Source: Microvirga ossetica
GTDB lineage: Bacteria; Pseudomonadota; Alphaproteobacteria; Rhizobiales; Beijerinckiaceae
Length of the DNA stretch: 64,000 nt
NCBI RefSeq assembly: GCF_002741015.1
Contig: NZ_CP016616.1
Location: 1,759,501 to 1,823,500, forward strand
Direction: 5' to 3'
The notes beneath the pieces are model-generated. The model worked only from the letters and a program-made list of their open reading frames with translations, was not told the origin of the DNA and did no database searches. A program made the position numbers and the translations under genes. Of the stretch, positions 24,538 to 30,535 are shown one piece after another; positions within the stretch are counted from its first letter, which is position 1, and each line of letters begins with the position of its first letter.

Positions 24538-25920
24538 ATGCTAATTGATGGGCGGCCCCCGCACCCTGCACCAGCAGATGTGGAGGCCATGATCACCGAT
24601 AAGCAGGGCACAACTGCGGTTGTCTCCCGCAATGAGCTGTTCGCCGGACTAGTCGTGGTCGGCTTTGCCAATGGGATCAGCGAAAGAGTCGGCAACGCGG
24701 TGGCAAACACCGGGGTTGCTGCGGCGCTGGTGAATACCTTCGACATTAGCATCATTGTCTGGGTTGCCTGGGTCCTCAGCCTCGCCTTCCTGCTGCGTGG
24801 TCCCATGCAGCCGGTGAGCCGTTCGGATCGGCTTGTGGCCGCTGGCGCTCTCCTGGCCTTCCTGGTGCCAGTCGTTCCACTGAGCTGGCTGGCCCTTGCT
24901 GGTATGGCCATCCACCTGCTGCGGACATCGTCACGCTCGAGTCTCCTTCATCGGGGCACCTGGATTCTCCTCGCCCTGACAGTCCCGATGTTCTGGAGCC
25001 GCCTGCTGTTTGCGGCCTTAAGCGGGTCCATCCTGCAGGCTGATGCCGCCCTGGTGGGATGGCTGGTGGGAACGCCTCGTCTCGGCAATGCGATCCAGTT
25101 CGTCGATGGTTCAGGCTACCTCTGGATTGCTCCGGGTTGCTCGTCGTTGGCCAACGTGTCGCTGGCGATCCTGTGTTGGGTAACAGTTGCCAAGGTCTCT
25201 GATCGGCACGGCTCGCTGCGGGATCTCGGGTGGGTGGCACTTGCATGCATGGCGGTGGTTGTCATCAACGTGACCCGGATCAGTCTGTTAGGGCTCTATC
25301 CTGAACATTTCGACCTGATCCACGGCGCGGTTGGGGCAACAGTGGCCAGTTGGCTGATCCTTGGGGCAACCGTGGCGATCTGCCTGTTCGGAGCTAGGCG
25401 TGATGTTGCTGCGCGGGCTTCCTTCCCGTCTGACGTGACCATCCGGCCTTCGCTTGGCATTGGTTTCAGTTTGTTGCTGGCAGCGACGGTGTTCCTTAAG
25501 CTTCCAGGCCTCACACTTCTCACACCTGCTGCGCCTGAAGTTCCAGTGTTCCCGGGTGGGGTTACAGAGCTGTTGGAGCAACGAGGCTTCGAAGTCAGAC
25601 GGATAACCCCTGCCGAAGACTTGGCCTGGGTGTATGGGACTGCTGAAGGTTGTCAGGTGCGGGTCACGGAAGTAGCCCCTCAAGGATGGCAGCGATCCCT
25701 GCTGGCCCAGTTGGCCGGGGAGCAACGTCTTGTCTTCCTGTTTGGTGGAGAAACTTATTCTGAACAGCCGGTGTTGAAGACACGGGCTGACTTCTACTGG
25801 GGCAAGCTAAATCGCTATTTTGGACGGAGTGTCCCAGGCCGTCCTGTTCTTGCTGCAATCGTCACCTCAGCCTGTGAGAATCCGCCACTGCACGAGTTGG
25901 CCGACTTGTCGAGCCGGTGA
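24538..25920 (+). CDS. exosortase/archaeosortase family transpeptidase
   Basis: A 460-residue multi-pass membrane protein. The exosortase catalytic triad is visible and correctly ordered: Cys201 in IAPGCSSLANV, Arg247 in INVTRISLLG, His262 in DLIHGAVGA, each at a membrane edge. Eight or so hydrophobic segments fill residues 32-285. Residues about 325-460 form a soluble, presumably periplasmic C-terminal domain with two Cys (EGCQVR, SACENP). ATG 24538 lacks a ribosome-binding site; ATG 24589 with GGAGG close upstream is an alternative start. It should cleave the sorting signal of the upstream protein and attach it to another molecule. Confidence 0.9.
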   Translation: MLIDGRPPHPAPADVEAMITDKQGTTAVVSRNELFAGLVVVGFANGISERVGNAVANTGVAAALVNTFDISIIVWVAWVLSLAFLLRGPMQPVSRSDRLVAAGALLAFLVPVVPLSWLALAGMAIHLLRTSSRSSLLHRGTWILLALTVPMFWSRLLFAALSGSILQADAALVGWLVGTPRLGNAIQFVDGSGYLWIAPGCSSLANVSLAILCWVTVAKVSDRHGSLRDLGWVALACMAVVVINVTRISLLGLYPEHFDLIHGAVGATVASWLILGATVAICLFGARRDVAARASFPSDVTIRPSLGIGFSLLLAATVFLKLPGLTLLTPAAPEVPVFPGGVTELLEQRGFEVRRITPAEDLAWVYGTAEGCQVRVTEVAPQGWQRSLLAQLAGEQRLVFLFGGETYSEQPVLKTRADFYWGKLNRYFGRSVPGRPVLAAIVTSACENPPLHELADLSSR

Positions 25921-25935
25921 AGCCGATGCCCATGA

Positions 25936-25963
25936 ATTTCGCATAAGCCCCAGTATGGAATGG
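25936..25963 (+). repeat. dif-like 28-bp site 2 (11-6-11)
   Basis: Left arm ATTTCGCATAA, spacer GCCCCA, right arm GTATGGAATGG. Same orientation as site 1, 2344 bp downstream. Together they bracket the exosortase module. It begins 15 bp after the exosortase stop. Confidence 0.6.
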
Positions 25964-26087
25964 TTCGGGGCGTGGGCCAATTTTCCTGAAAATCTAAGTC
26001 GAAAAAAAGAAAGCACCCACTCTTTCGAGGGGTACTCTGAGGTCCGACCCGTAGGGGCAAAATAAAAGGCCGGTATCAACATATACC

Positions 26088-26339
26088 TTACAAATATGTG
26101 TCTCGATTAAGGCCGCATCTAGACAGTCGCTTTATTGTTGTGGCAACCCCGATTATTTTCTTAAGCTCTACCTGAAGGTGACGTGTCAAATTACGGCTTC
26201 CAAGAGGCAAAACAAAGCTGATTGAACAATCATCTATCAAGATGAAGAACGCCTTATTTCGAAGATGTGCTAAAATTATTTGTAGTATTTTGACGTATTT
26301 GCTCCTGCTATAGGCATACGTACTTATTGTAGATATCAA
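26088..26339 (-). CDS. possible small AT-rich gene
   Basis: Eighty-three residues, MISTISTYAYSRSKYVKILQ onward, with one hydrophobic stretch (AFFILIDDCSISFVLPL) and a Lys/Arg-rich end. Base composition is clearly unlike the neighbouring high-GC genes, pointing to a foreign source. No family and no clear ribosome-binding site; it may be non-coding. Confidence 0.3.
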   Translation of the reverse strand: MISTISTYAYSRSKYVKILQIILAHLRNKAFFILIDDCSISFVLPLGSRNLTRHLQVELKKIIGVATTIKRLSRCGLNRDTYL

Positions 26340-26364
26340 GGAGGTTTCTTATACAGGAGCATCA

Positions 26365-26425
26365 GTAGGGGCAATACGGACCGAAAAGCCGCGAACACAG
26401 TCAAAGGCTGGGCGCGGATCCTTTC
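26365..26425 (+). ncRNA. repeated structured element, copy 1 (upstream of 26471 gene)
   Basis: About 60 bp starting GTAGGGGCAATACGG, with GCCGCGAACA in the middle and GGGCGCGGATCC at the end. It aligns along its length with 26858-26919. It lies 46 bp upstream of the small gene at 26471. Either a cis-acting leader or a small RNA; the family is not one I can name. Confidence 0.35.
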
Positions 26426-26470
26426 CATAAACGCTAGGCTACGAACGTGACCTGATCAGGGATCGCATCC

Positions 26471-26716
26471 ATGACCATCAGTCAGGCGCAATTGCGCACG
26501 CTCAATCTTCTGGACAAAAAGCCCGCCTGCCGCGTCTACCGATCTGACAGAGCTGATGATTACAGCTGGATGCATGATGATACTCATGTCCGGCTCACCG
26601 CAACACTGCATAGGCTGTTCAGCAGCGGATATGCCATGCTCAGCCCCGATAACCGGAATGTGGCAGTCCTGACCGAGAAGGGCCGTGACGTGGTCGCTGT
26701 GCGGGGCGGCTGTTAG
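26471..26716 (+). CDS. small winged-helix-like protein
   Basis: An 81-residue protein. The pattern MTISQAQLRTLNLLDKK ... TLHRLFSSGYAMLSPDNRNVAVLTEKGRDVV resembles the winged-helix fold of short transcription regulators (helix, helix, then a beta hairpin with an xLTEKG turn). It is the only clear gene of the second dif-flanked module and stops 6 bp before site 3. Function unknown. Confidence 0.65.
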   Translation: MTISQAQLRTLNLLDKKPACRVYRSDRADDYSWMHDDTHVRLTATLHRLFSSGYAMLSPDNRNVAVLTEKGRDVVAVRGGC

Positions 26717-26722
26717 CTCGCC

Positions 26723-26750
26723 ATTTCGCATAAGCGACGGTATGGAACAC
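26723..26750 (+). repeat. dif-like 28-bp site 3 (11-6-11)
   Basis: Left arm ATTTCGCATAA, spacer GCGACG, right arm GTATGGAACAC. Same orientation as the others, 787 bp after site 2. Confidence 0.6.
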
Positions 26751-26857
26751 GCTGGATCCCACGAGAGCGCCGGTGCAGCAGGTCTGGAACAAACAAATCA
26801 TTGGCGCATGACAGCAAGGCGGATGGACGCTTTTCCCGCTAATACCCGTCCCGGCGC

Positions 26858-26919
26858 GTAGGGGCAATTGCGGGCTGAGGGTCGCGAACATGGTCATAAG
26901 ACCGGGCGCGGCCCTTTTT
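26858..26919 (+). ncRNA. small RNA candidate with intrinsic terminator (repeated element, copy 2)
   Basis: GTAGGGGCAATTGCGG, then GGTCGCGAACATGG, ending GGGC-GCG-GCCC followed by TTTTT (stem 26904-26914, T-run 26915-26919). The end is a compact intrinsic terminator on the plus strand. It lies in a 199-bp module between sites 3 and 4 that has no open frame worth calling, so the RNA may be the module's whole content. Homologous to 26365-26425. Confidence 0.4.
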
Positions 26920-26949
26920 ATTGCCTCGCGCGTGAAAACTGGCCTTCGT

Positions 26950-26977
26950 AATTCGCATAACCTCCAGTATGGAACGC
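26950..26977 (+). repeat. dif-like 28-bp site 4 (11-6-11)
   Basis: Left arm AATTCGCATAA, spacer CCTCCA, right arm GTATGGAACGC. Same orientation, 227 bp after site 3. Confidence 0.6.
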
Positions 26978-27131
26978 GAGGCAAGTTTAGAAGCATTTGC
27001 CGTAGTCGGAGGAGCATTATCCTTCGGGATAGCCGCCTCCTCTGAGTAGACAGCGTTCTATCCTTTTCAACCGGCTGCTTTGGTAATGGGCATGCTAGCC
27101 TTGCAGTTGCTTACCTCAAGGGGAGGCGGCA

Positions 27132-27383
27132 ATGCTCTCAACGCACACCGAGCGCTTTGTTGTGTTCCAGGTTCAGAATGAGTGGTTGGTCACATACGGG
27201 GATCACACCCAGATGGCGTATCCCACGCGTGAGGAAGCTGAAGATTCAGCCTTCAATGCCGCAGATGCCTTGGCCTCTCAAGGCCGCGCCGTTTCTGTGC
27301 TCATCATGCCGGATGGACCGGATACCAATGAGCAATCCCCTATGGTCTTGTCAGGGCGTATCCCTCAAGCCAAACCGAACTAG
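27132..27383 (+). CDS. DUF2188-like small protein
   Basis: An 83-residue protein: RFVVFQVQNEWLVTYGDH, then YPTREEAEDSAFNAADALASQGRAVSVLI. This follows the DUF2188 pattern (a short beta hairpin, a YPTREEA helix start, then a closing strand with VxVxxxDG). Function unknown; common in rhizobial accessory DNA. GGGGAGGCGGCA precedes the ATG. The 3' end overlaps the VanZ-like remnant on the other strand. Confidence 0.7.
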   Translation: MLSTHTERFVVFQVQNEWLVTYGDHTQMAYPTREEAEDSAFNAADALASQGRAVSVLIMPDGPDTNEQSPMVLSGRIPQAKPN

Positions 27384-27660
27384 AGTTCTTCATCCGCTCC
27401 GGTTTCACGGAGAAGGCCGCCATAGCGGCTAATGAAGGCGGCGAAAGCGGCCCCAAGGAGACGCCTGACGCCTTCACAAGGCCGTCCGGCAGGCGCCCAT
27501 GGCGGCCTGGAACATAGTTCTGGGCCACCTCAAAAAACCCAACGATCCCCACCAGCAGCACGAGGATGGGGAGGCGGTGTTTCGGGTAGCCGAGGCAGAA
27601 CGTGGCTCCAATGGCGGCAAAGGCTGTAAACCGCTCCAGACTGACCGGTGCCGCAGAGCG
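27340..27660 (-). pseudogene. VanZ-like membrane protein remnant
   Basis: In the minus frame the sequence reads LERFTAFAAIGATFCLGYPK, then LVLLVGIVGFFEVAQNYVPG and RHGRLPDGLVKASG, which is the core of rhizobial VanZ-like proteins (two membrane helices plus the xPxRHGRLxDALVKA motif). The 5' part is missing: the frame runs upstream into the TIGR02391-type gene one base out of phase. The two genes therefore appear to be fused by a deletion near 27655-27670. Confidence 0.6.
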
Positions 27661-28192
27661 CTCCCCCGGGGTCCTTCGCCTGGAAGGCAGCTGTCACCAT
27701 GGGGCGCCCATGCTCGTGAGCGCCTAGTCTAGCGGCATCCCTGATGGCAATCTCGAGTTGTTTAAAAGCCTCGAATACTGCGGCCTCATAGTGGCCGGCA
27801 TTGAAGATATCCAGGCAGGTTTGGCGGATCGCTGGGTGAAGGAGGATATCGGGTAGGATCTCGCGGAGCCGCATGCGGTCGAGTGTTCCACGGGTAAAAG
27901 CTCGCCCTTCTCTCGATAGAGCAATGAATCCATGCGAGCTCTGCGACATATCCCGAACGACAAGAAGTGACCGCCTCGCCCATGCAAGAGCCTCCGAGAC
28001 GATGAGTACGAGCCCGGGTGGCCTTTGGGTACGAGCTCCATAAAGCTCAAGGATTCGATCAGGCAATCCGTCTTCGTATAGCGACCCATTTCTCTCAAGG
28101 ATTTGAAGGTAGAGGACCAACTCTGCGCCGAGATCCTCGGGCTGTGCCTGTAAAAGATCTTCAAGTGTCGGGAAGCGGTCGAGGATAGCCAT
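27530..28192 (-). CDS. TIGR02391-type (Ymh) protein, C-terminally truncated
   Basis: Residues 1-180 follow the TIGR02391/Ymh family: a helical N terminus, then LREILPDILLHPAIRQTCLD and NAGHYEAAVFEAFKQLEIAIR, then MVTAAFQAKDPGGAL. After that the family continuation is absent and the frame reads the VanZ-like remnant out of phase (CGTGQSGAVYSLCRHW), giving a junk tail to 27530. The family is common on plasmids and islands and its function is unknown. The authentic part is 27665-28192. Confidence 0.7.
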   Translation of the reverse strand: MAILDRFPTLEDLLQAQPEDLGAELVLYLQILERNGSLYEDGLPDRILELYGARTQRPPGLVLIVSEALAWARRSLLVVRDMSQSSHGFIALSREGRAFTRGTLDRMRLREILPDILLHPAIRQTCLDIFNAGHYEAAVFEAFKQLEIAIRDAARLGAHEHGRPMVTAAFQAKDPGGALCGTGQSGAVYSLCRHWSHVLPRLPETPPPHPRAAGGDRWVF

Positions 28193-28236
28193 GAGACCGT
28201 CTAGCAGGCTTGGCAGGCGCGCGAAAGCCGCCGAGC

Positions 28237-28264
28237 AATTCGCATAATCCTCAGTATGGAATGG
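28237..28264 (+). repeat. dif-like 28-bp site 5 (11-6-11)
   Basis: Left arm AATTCGCATAA, spacer TCCTCA, right arm GTATGGAATGG. Same orientation, 1287 bp after site 4. Right-most copy found in the island. Confidence 0.6.
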
Positions 28265-28384
28265 TTCCCCTCACTCGACTGAAGGAAATCGGATGCTAGG
28301 ACAACGACGGGAACCCGCTGTTGCCGAGCCTATTCAACTCGTGTGACATTGCGGGCCCCCAAGCCCATCCCCTCTAAGGTACCT

Positions 28385-29674
28385 ATGTCCATTCTCCGGA
28401 AATCAATCGATTCGATCCTAGTGAGCGACCTAGAGGCCCTGGTGGACGCCGAAGCCCGTGAGACCAACGAACTCGAGTTCAAAGGAACGCTTCCCTTCAA
28501 GCCGGAGAAGGGACAGCCACAGACAGCGGATCGCTGGATCGAGAAGGGCGACAGGATCGGCCCTTATGCCCGGGACCAGATCCTTGCGGAAGTTGTGGCC
28601 TTCGCGAATGCCGAGGGCGGCACTCTTGTCCTTGGACTTCATGAGACCCGTGATCATCCCCGACGTGCAGAGCGGCTTGAACCCTTGCCGAAGTGCGAGG
28701 ACCTGGCGCGGCGCCTCATCGACGCAACAGAAGACACGATTGAGCCTCGGCTGGCGATGGTCGAGGCCAAGGCTCTCCCCGTCGACGACGCTGGAGCAGG
28801 ATATGTCGTCATGCGTGTCGGTAAATCCCTTATGGCACCGCACCGACTAACATCTACCAGGGACTTTTATATTCGGCGAGGAGAGCGGGCGGCTGTGATG
28901 GACGTGCGGGAGATTAGAGACCTAACACTCAGCCTGGCGCGGACAGGAGATCGTATCGAGCAGGTGTTTCAGGGGCGACAGAAGGACATGCGCTCCACCT
29001 ATGGGACCCTAAAGTCCCTAGATCAGGAAGGTAACATTCACCCCCTCATCATGCGAGCGACAGCCCTTCCGACGACGCCGCATACGATCGCCGCTGTCAC
29101 CTCACGACAGGATCTCTGGTGGCAAGGCCGTGGGTTCTCAATAAAGGTCGGAGAGCAACAATACTCGTGCGAGTATCCTGCTCGGAAATTTAGCGACCTT
29201 CCTAAGATCCACCTCCGGTCACTTCAGTCATCTCCACCAGATGGGCTGGTGGGCGTTTCAAGACTCTTGACCGGAGATGCACTGATTGAATTTCGCTTGG
29301 CCCATAAGAGACGGCAATCCAAGGATAATACAAGCCAACGCTATTCAGAGATTTACGCAACCTGGATCATCGGCCTTGTAGCCGGAGCGCTTTCCCAAGT
29401 TGATCGGCTCCGGTCCAGGCTGGCATGGGATGCAGTAGAGTTCGGGTTGGAATTTGAGATGCTCACCGCGAAACCGGCAGTTCTCCAATGGGCTGACGAT
29501 TGGGATTTTGGCGATGAAATGAGCAGTGGAAGCGTTACCTTGCCCCGCTACTCGGTCGGCCCACGATCTGAATTCAACGATCTGGTTCGCACCATCATGC
29601 AGGATCTCTCCAACGCCGCCGGCGTTCCATGGGACTATCCCTGCGAACTTCCATGGCAGGAGCTTCTCACCTAA
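28385..29674 (+). CDS. AlbA_2/Schlafen-type DNA-binding domain protein
   Basis: A 429-residue protein from ATG 28385. The N-terminal domain (about 30-190) has the AlbA_2 pattern: ETNELEFKGTLPF, ILAEVVAFANAEGGTLVLGL, LARRLIDATEDTIEPRL, VVMRVGKSLMAPHRL and FYIRRGERAAVMDVREI, matching the putative ATP/DNA-binding fold. Residues 200-429 are an unassigned helical domain. Such proteins are often regulators or parts of defence loci in mobile DNA. A start at 28343 is possible but adds an unconserved tail. Confidence 0.82.
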   Translation: MSILRKSIDSILVSDLEALVDAEARETNELEFKGTLPFKPEKGQPQTADRWIEKGDRIGPYARDQILAEVVAFANAEGGTLVLGLHETRDHPRRAERLEPLPKCEDLARRLIDATEDTIEPRLAMVEAKALPVDDAGAGYVVMRVGKSLMAPHRLTSTRDFYIRRGERAAVMDVREIRDLTLSLARTGDRIEQVFQGRQKDMRSTYGTLKSLDQEGNIHPLIMRATALPTTPHTIAAVTSRQDLWWQGRGFSIKVGEQQYSCEYPARKFSDLPKIHLRSLQSSPPDGLVGVSRLLTGDALIEFRLAHKRRQSKDNTSQRYSEIYATWIIGLVAGALSQVDRLRSRLAWDAVEFGLEFEMLTAKPAVLQWADDWDFGDEMSSGSVTLPRYSVGPRSEFNDLVRTIMQDLSNAAGVPWDYPCELPWQELLT

Positions 29675-29728
29675 TTGAGATTGAGGGCCGGGAGAATGCG
29701 GGATGCACATTATTCGGCAATTCAGTTA

Positions 29729-30070
29729 CTAACTGACCTCTTGTGGCGCCAAGGAGATGCGCTGGGCCTCCTCTCTATCACCGAGGGTCTCCTCGACAAT
29801 CCTCGGATTCCGATCCAGCAGCGCCAGTAGAATGCGGGCTGGTCCCTGCGGCGAGCGGCGTCCCTGCTCCCAGTTGCGGATCGTGCCTACCGATACCCCG
29901 ATGCGGCGGGCAAAGGCCGCCTGCGAGAGGCCGGCCTTGTGCCGGATGGCCGCTGCGTCAATGCTGTCAGAGATCTCGATGCCGACGCCGAGGCTCTGGC
30001 CATCGTCCGAAAACGCGAGAATATCACCCAGACTGGCGATCAGCTGGTTGAAGTCGTCATCGCCGCCCAT
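29729..30070 (-). CDS. XRE/NadS-type helix-turn-helix protein, orphan antitoxin-like
   Basis: A 113-residue protein with an XRE helix-turn-helix: AAIRHKAGLSQAAFARRIGVSVGTIRNWEQGRRSPQG, given here as LSQAAFARRIGVSVGTIRNW and EQGRRSPQGPARILLALL. This is the NadS/HigA-type antitoxin arrangement with an N-terminal acidic region. No HigB/RelE-like toxin gene lies on either side, so it is an orphan antitoxin or a plain repressor. It is convergent with the AlbA_2 gene and is the last gene before attR. Confidence 0.85.
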   Translation of the reverse strand: MGGDDDFNQLIASLGDILAFSDDGQSLGVGIEISDSIDAAAIRHKAGLSQAAFARRIGVSVGTIRNWEQGRRSPQGPARILLALLDRNPRIVEETLGDREEAQRISLAPQEVS

Positions 30071-30294
30071 GCCTTTCCTCCGTACTCAAAGAGTTATGCC
30101 TGCGCCTAGTACGCTAGTGACATACCTTCAGGGCCGGGCGGCACGGCGTTTACGCGCCTAGATCCCACTTAGGAAGATCCCGTTGGACAATGTGATAAGG
30201 CTGGCTCACAGGAACCGAACTGATGCAGTAGGTCGAACTCTCACCGCAGTCTTAGCCCGCAAATGGAAGGCCTGAAACAGGGCTGGACGCCCCT

Positions 30295-30320
30295 GCATTC
30301 TCGACAAAATCTAGGACAAA
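30295..30320. repeat. integrase arm-type site candidate, right end
   Basis: Same 26-bp sequence as 13035-13060 with three mismatches, same orientation, 45 bp inside attR. Together the two suggest that one integrase recognises both ends of the island. Confidence 0.55.
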
Positions 30321-30328
30321 AACACAAA

Positions 30329-30349
30329 AGCCCCGCATCCGGCGGGGCT
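30329..30349 (-). terminator. intrinsic terminator of tRNA-Glu
   Basis: AGCCCCGC-loop-GCGGGGCT, a perfect 8-bp stem with loop ATCCG, followed on the minus strand by TTTTGTGTTTTT. It lies 16 bp downstream of the tRNA 3' end, and so inside the island's right end. Confidence 0.8.
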
Positions 30350-30365
30350 AAGTCCTTGAAACCTT

Positions 30366-30412
30366 TGGCGCTCCCTAGGGGACTCGAACCCCTGTTTTCG
30401 CCGTGAGAGGGC
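30366..30412. repeat. attR: 47-bp direct repeat inside tRNA-Glu
   Basis: Identical to 12886-12932. It marks the right boundary of the 17.5-kb island. Confidence 0.95.
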
Positions 30413-30441
30413 GACGTCCTAGACCGCTAGACGAAGGGAGC
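30366..30441 (-). tRNA. tRNA-Glu (anticodon CTC)
   Basis: 76 nt on the minus strand, read 5' GCTCCCTTCGTCTAGCGG at 30441 to the encoded GCCA end at 30366. The acceptor stem GCTCCCT/AGGGAGC pairs fully, the anticodon stem-loop TCGCC-CTCTCAC-GGCGA gives anticodon CTC, and the T loop has GGTTCGAGTCC. The 3' half (30366-30412) doubles as attR, supplied by the island while keeping the tRNA intact. Confidence 0.97.
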
Positions 30442-30460
30442 TAGCAAGGTGGAGGCCGCT

Positions 30461-30489
30461 CGTATAACCACCCTTCTGATTTGCTTCAA
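30461..30489 (-). promoter_or_regulatory. promoter of tRNA-Glu
   Basis: On the minus strand TTGAAG (30484-30489), a 17-bp spacer and TATACG (30461-30466) form a sigma-70-type promoter about 20 bp upstream of the tRNA 5' end. Confidence 0.7.
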
Positions 30490-30535
30490 GCCCTTTTGCT
30501 GAAAAAAGCGAAGGGCCAGATGGAACGAGGATACG

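Larger units (their letters stand above)
25964..26470. other. AT-rich stretch with little coding sequence
   Basis: Visibly richer in A and T than the surroundings, especially 25985-26020 and 26090-26345. It holds two copies of a GTAGGGGCAA element (26051, 26365). A minus-strand frame at 26088-26339 is listed separately. Otherwise no gene seen. Confidence 0.5.

Noticed and set aside
23592..28264. CRISPR array
   Set aside because: Repeats are 28 bp but the intervals range from 199 to 2316 bp and contain genes; no cas genes are present.
23592..28264. Integron attC cassette array
   Set aside because: The sites are too short, lack the attC R'/R'' core (GTTRRRY) and have no integron integrase nearby.
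29729..30165. Toxin partner of the HTH antitoxin-like gene
   Set aside because: Frames on either side do not resemble HigB, RelE or other toxins; the opposite-strand frames are shadows.
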